This document shows, piece by piece, positions 61,291 to 64,000 of a DNA stretch of 64,000 bases (position 1 is its first letter; each line of letters starts with the position of its first letter). The stretch comes from JABDQZ01 sp050049775 (GTDB lineage Bacteria; Pseudomonadota; Gammaproteobacteria; Chromatiales; Chromatiaceae), in the NCBI GenBank assembly GCA_050049775.1, contig JASFVP010000005.1, positions 1 through 64,000 on the forward strand, in the 5' to 3' direction. The notes beneath the pieces were generated by a model, which saw only the letters and a list, made by a program, of their open reading frames with translations, was not told where the DNA came from and did not search any database. The translations under genes and the position numbers were made by a program.

Positions 61291-61384
61291 CTCCCTCTCC
61301 CTTCAGGGGAGAGGGTTGGGGTGAGGGGGATGTTCAGTGTTATTCAATCCTCACCCTGGCCCTCTCCCAAACTTGGGAGAGGGG
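61291..61384. repeat. REP/BIME-like intergenic palindromic repeat pair
   Basis: Two GC-rich imperfect palindromes stand head to tail: arm 1 at 61291-61330 (CCCTCTCCC then GGGGAGAGGG, ending GGGGTGAGGGGGA) and arm 2 at 61348-61384 (TCCTCACCCTGGCCCTCTCCC then GGGAGAGGGG). Arm 2 is roughly the reverse complement of arm 1. This CCTCACCC/CCCTCTCCC design is common in intergenic repeats of proteobacteria, often mobilised by RAYT transposases. It sits in the 330-base urtA-urtB gap. Confidence 0.8.
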
Positions 61385-61437
61385 ATAGTCGACCAATCCG
61401 GCTTTTAGCCGATAGAGTGTTCACGGACGTTAATACA

Positions 61438-63054
61438 ATGAATCGGGTAGTACTTTATCTTTGCTTGTTATTCGGCCTGCTGTTGTCACCGGTAGTCATG
61501 GCCGCCGACATCGATACCGGCGATGCTGAACTCGACCGCATTTTCAATGTGTTGTATTCCGGCTCGTTCGATGACAAGGCGCAGGCTCTGCGCGATTTCA
61601 TGCAGACGCCGGTAGAAAACAAAAAGGCGTTCCTCAATGGCATTGTCGACAAGAGCCTGATGGTGCACAAAAAGACCGGCCGGGTGGTCTGGGTTGAGGA
61701 GCAGGATAATAAATACCAGATGACCGACGCCTTCAATGGCGAAGACCTTGGGCTGGAAAAAACACGCAAGCTGAAAAAGTTTTCTGTCAACAACCAGCTG
61801 CGCAGCCAGATAACGGCATTGATTTCGGTGATTGATCTTGATTCGCCGGACGCGGCAATTCGTCTGGCAGCCGTCAATGAGATGTTGTCGAATCCGGCAC
61901 CGGAACATTCCGAACTACTGCAACAACGTTTGGCTACTGAACCAGATAAGGATGTGCAGCAGGCCATGCAGCTTGGCATATCGCTGGCCAACCTCGGTCA
62001 TGCGGACAGTGCGGTGCGGCTTGAGGCAATTGCTGCGGTGTCGGAAAGCCTGGAGCCGGCCGTACGCAATGCGCTCAGTCGAATCGTTACTGGTGATGAA
62101 GATGTAAAGGTCAGGGCGGCGGCTGAGAAAGTGGTGGAGCGCCAGCAGCAGCGCATCAAACAGTTTGGTTATATCGAGACCCTGTTCTTCGGCCTGAGTC
62201 TCGGCTCGGTACTGGTGCTGGCGGCCATCGGTCTGGCGATTACCTTTGGTGTCATGGGCGTGATTAACATGGCGCACGGCGAACTCATCATGCTGGGCGC
62301 CTACACCACTTATCTGTTGCAACAGGCCATGCCGGATTCAGCCGGGCTGGCTTTGCTGATTTCCATCCCGGCCGCGTTTATCGTCTCCGGGCTGGTCGGT
62401 ATCGGCATCGAACGCAGCGTGATTCGTTTTCTGTATGGCCGGCCGCTGGAAACCCTGCTGGCGACCTTCGGTATCAGCCTGGTGTTACAGCAACTGGTGC
62501 GCACCGCAATCTCGCCGCAGAACGTGCCGGTTAGCAACCCGGACTGGATGAGCGGCTTCATCCAGGTCAACAGCGTGCTGAGCCTTACCTATAACCGCCT
62601 GTACATACTGGGCTTCTGCCTGGTGGTGTTCGTGCTGTTGTCGTTTGTGTTGAAGAAAACACGCCTCGGCCTGGAAGTGCGTGCCGTTTCTCAAAATCGT
62701 TCCATGGCGCGCGCCATGGGTATTCATTCCTCGCGCGTCGATGCGCTGACCTTTGGCCTCGGCTCAGGCATTGCCGGTGTCGCCGGTGTGGCCTTGTCGC
62801 AACTGACCAATGTGGGTCCCAACCTCGGTCAGGCATACATCGTCGACAGTTTCATGGTGGTGGTGTTCGGTGGTGTCGGTAACCTGTGGGGTACCCTGAT
62901 CGGTGGTATGACGCTCGGCGTGGTGAATAAATTCATGGAGCCCTGGACCGGCGCGGTACTGGCCAAGATTCTGGTGCTGGTGTTCATCATTCTGTTCATT
63001 CAAAAACGTCCTCGCGGTCTGTTCCCGCAAAAAGGCCGGGCAGCTGAGGGCTAA
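61438..63054 (+). CDS. urtB: UrtB, urea ABC transporter permease
   Basis: The 538-residue product has a signal peptide (about residues 1-22), an extended periplasmic helical domain with HEAT-like repeats (about 60-235), and then a LivH-type permease of about eight helices (IGLAITFGVMGVINMAHGELIMLGAYTTYLLQ onwards). The large N-terminal domain is specific to UrtB among LivH-like permeases. An open frame reaching back to 61321 crosses the repeat element; ATG 61438 begins the signal peptide and is the true start. Confidence 0.95.
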   Translation: MNRVVLYLCLLFGLLLSPVVMAADIDTGDAELDRIFNVLYSGSFDDKAQALRDFMQTPVENKKAFLNGIVDKSLMVHKKTGRVVWVEEQDNKYQMTDAFNGEDLGLEKTRKLKKFSVNNQLRSQITALISVIDLDSPDAAIRLAAVNEMLSNPAPEHSELLQQRLATEPDKDVQQAMQLGISLANLGHADSAVRLEAIAAVSESLEPAVRNALSRIVTGDEDVKVRAAAEKVVERQQQRIKQFGYIETLFFGLSLGSVLVLAAIGLAITFGVMGVINMAHGELIMLGAYTTYLLQQAMPDSAGLALLISIPAAFIVSGLVGIGIERSVIRFLYGRPLETLLATFGISLVLQQLVRTAISPQNVPVSNPDWMSGFIQVNSVLSLTYNRLYILGFCLVVFVLLSFVLKKTRLGLEVRAVSQNRSMARAMGIHSSRVDALTFGLGSGIAGVAGVALSQLTNVGPNLGQAYIVDSFMVVVFGGVGNLWGTLIGGMTLGVVNKFMEPWTGAVLAKILVLVFIILFIQKRPRGLFPQKGRAAEG

Positions 63055-63059
63055 GCGCG

Positions 63060-64000
63060 ATGATATTCAACATATTGAAAAAAGACCTGGGTGGGAAAAT
63101 CTTTCTGCTGATCTTGCTGGCCGTACTGATTGCAGTGCCGCTGTTGAACCAGTTGCCGCCCGAAAGCCCCTGGCATGTATCGATTTATACCGTGACCCTG
63201 CTGGGCAAGTACCTGACTTATGCCTTGCTGGCGGTGGCGGTCGATCTGGTGTGGGGTTACCTCGGTATTCTCAGTCTCGGTCACGCGGCCTTCTTTGCAC
63301 TCGGTGGTTACGCCATGGGTATGTATTTGATGCGCCAGATCGGTGACCGTGGTGTTTACGGTAACGCGGAGCTGCCGGATTTCATGGTGTTTCTCAACTG
63401 GCACGAACTGCCATGGTTCTGGTATGGCTTTGACAGTTTCTGGTTCGCACTGTTGATGGTGATGGTGTTGCCGGGATTGCTGGCTTTTGTGTTCGGCTGG
63501 TTTGCGTTTCGTTCACGCGTTACCGGTGTGTATCTGTCGATCATCACCCAGGCGCTGACCTATGCCCTGATGCTGGCGTTCTTCCGCAACGAGATGGGTT
63601 TTGGCGGTAATAACGGCTTGACTGACTTCAAGGACATTCTCGGCTTCAGTCTGCAGGATGACAGTACCCGCATCGGCTTGTTCGTGCTTTCCGGTATCGC
63701 CCTGGCGCTGGGCTATCTGCTCTGTCGTGCGCTGGTCCGGTCGCGGCTCGGCAAGGTGGCGGTCGCGATTCGCGATGCCGAGGACCGCACGCGCTTCATC
63801 GGTTACCGGGTGGAATACGTCAAGCTTGCCATTTTCACCTTTTCCGCGATCCTGGCGGGCATTGCCGGTGCCTTGTATGTGCCGCAGGTCGGCATCATCA
63901 ATCCCGGTGAGTTTGCGCCGCTCAATTCGATTGAAGTGGTGGTCTGGGTTGCCATGGGTGGGCGGGCGACACTGTATGGTGCCGTGCTCGGTGCGGTCGG
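63060..64000 (+). CDS. urtC: UrtC, urea ABC transporter permease (partial, runs off right edge)
   Basis: ATG 63060 opens 313 codons to the window edge. The product starts MIFNILKKDLGGKIFLLILL and shows LivM-type helices and the motifs AVAVDLVWGYLGILSLGHAAFFALGGYAMGMYLM and RTRFIGYRVEYVKLAIFTFSAILAGIAGALYVPQ (given here as regions near residues 60-90 and 240-280). It pairs with UrtB as the second permease. The gene follows urtB by 5 bases. urtD and urtE would be expected to the right. Confidence 0.95.
   Translation, partial: MIFNILKKDLGGKIFLLILLAVLIAVPLLNQLPPESPWHVSIYTVTLLGKYLTYALLAVAVDLVWGYLGILSLGHAAFFALGGYAMGMYLMRQIGDRGVYGNAELPDFMVFLNWHELPWFWYGFDSFWFALLMVMVLPGLLAFVFGWFAFRSRVTGVYLSIITQALTYALMLAFFRNEMGFGGNNGLTDFKDILGFSLQDDSTRIGLFVLSGIALALGYLLCRALVRSRLGKVAVAIRDAEDRTRFIGYRVEYVKLAIFTFSAILAGIAGALYVPQVGIINPGEFAPLNSIEVVVWVAMGGRATLYGAVLGAV

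Overview
The window looks like a chromosomal segment of a facultatively anaerobic, denitrifying gammaproteobacterium. The evidence is a GC-rich core with tightly overlapping operons, UbiTUV-type anaerobic ubiquinone genes, cytochrome cd1 nitrite reductase and NorCB nitric oxide reductase clusters, FNR/Anr/Dnr-like boxes, a class III ribonucleotide reductase and a urea ABC transporter. I cannot name the genus from sequence alone.

Layout. (1) 1-8.5 kb is AT-rich and carries a type II secretion system split into two divergent blocks: gspC-D-E leaving the window to the left, and gspG-H-I-J-K-L-M to the right. A small exported protein follows. This part ends at 8690-8734 in a 45-base 3' fragment of an initiator-tRNA gene followed by a strong terminator; base composition changes there, as expected at the end of an integrated island. 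(2) 8.9-16 kb: an FNR-like box, then ubiT, a methyltransferase, ubiU, ubiV and a YhcC-like radical SAM gene; then a GMC oxidoreductase with its small Tat subunit, and a convergent diheme cytochrome c. (3) 16-19.2 kb: class III ribonucleotide reductase, in which the glycyl-radical C-terminus lies in a separate 55-codon gene between nrdD and nrdG, behind a NrdR double box and an FNR-like site. (4) 19.2-24.4 kb: CBS and HPP membrane genes, a LysR regulator, a cysteine-free DsrC/TusE-like fusion, and a hemerythrin-DUF2249-polytopic membrane protein operon. The same two-part operator occurs twice around the LysR gene. (5) 24.5-42.2 kb: denitrification. nirI, nirS and all heme d1 genes (nirE, C, F, D, L, a G-H fusion, J, N) are followed by norC, B, E, F, Q, two extra membrane genes and norD. 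No nitrate reductase or N2O reductase gene is in the window.

(6) 42.2-55.3 kb is a mosaic: a PEP-CTERM protein behind a sigma54-type promoter, a gene broken by an in-frame stop, an ATP-grasp protein, hrpB, an alkyltransferase-like gene, four unknown small genes with one attC-like element, a diguanylate cyclase, and a PaeR7I/XhoI-type restriction-modification pair. (7) 55.3-64 kb: a response regulator and a very large NCS1-transporter/zinc-cluster/hybrid histidine kinase, divergent from the urea ABC transporter genes urtA, urtB and urtC (urtC runs off the right end).

How it works together: nitrite would be reduced to NO by NirS and to N2O by NorCB, with NirI, the heme d1 assembly proteins and NorDQEF as support. 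Ubiquinone and deoxynucleotides would be supplied without oxygen by UbiTUV and NrdDG. FNR-family sites in front of ubiT, nrdD, nirI, nirS and norC tie these units to low oxygen or NO. The most unusual items are the detached glycyl-radical domain, the duplicated LysR operator, the transporter-sensor kinase beside the urea transporter, and the tRNA-bounded secretion island.
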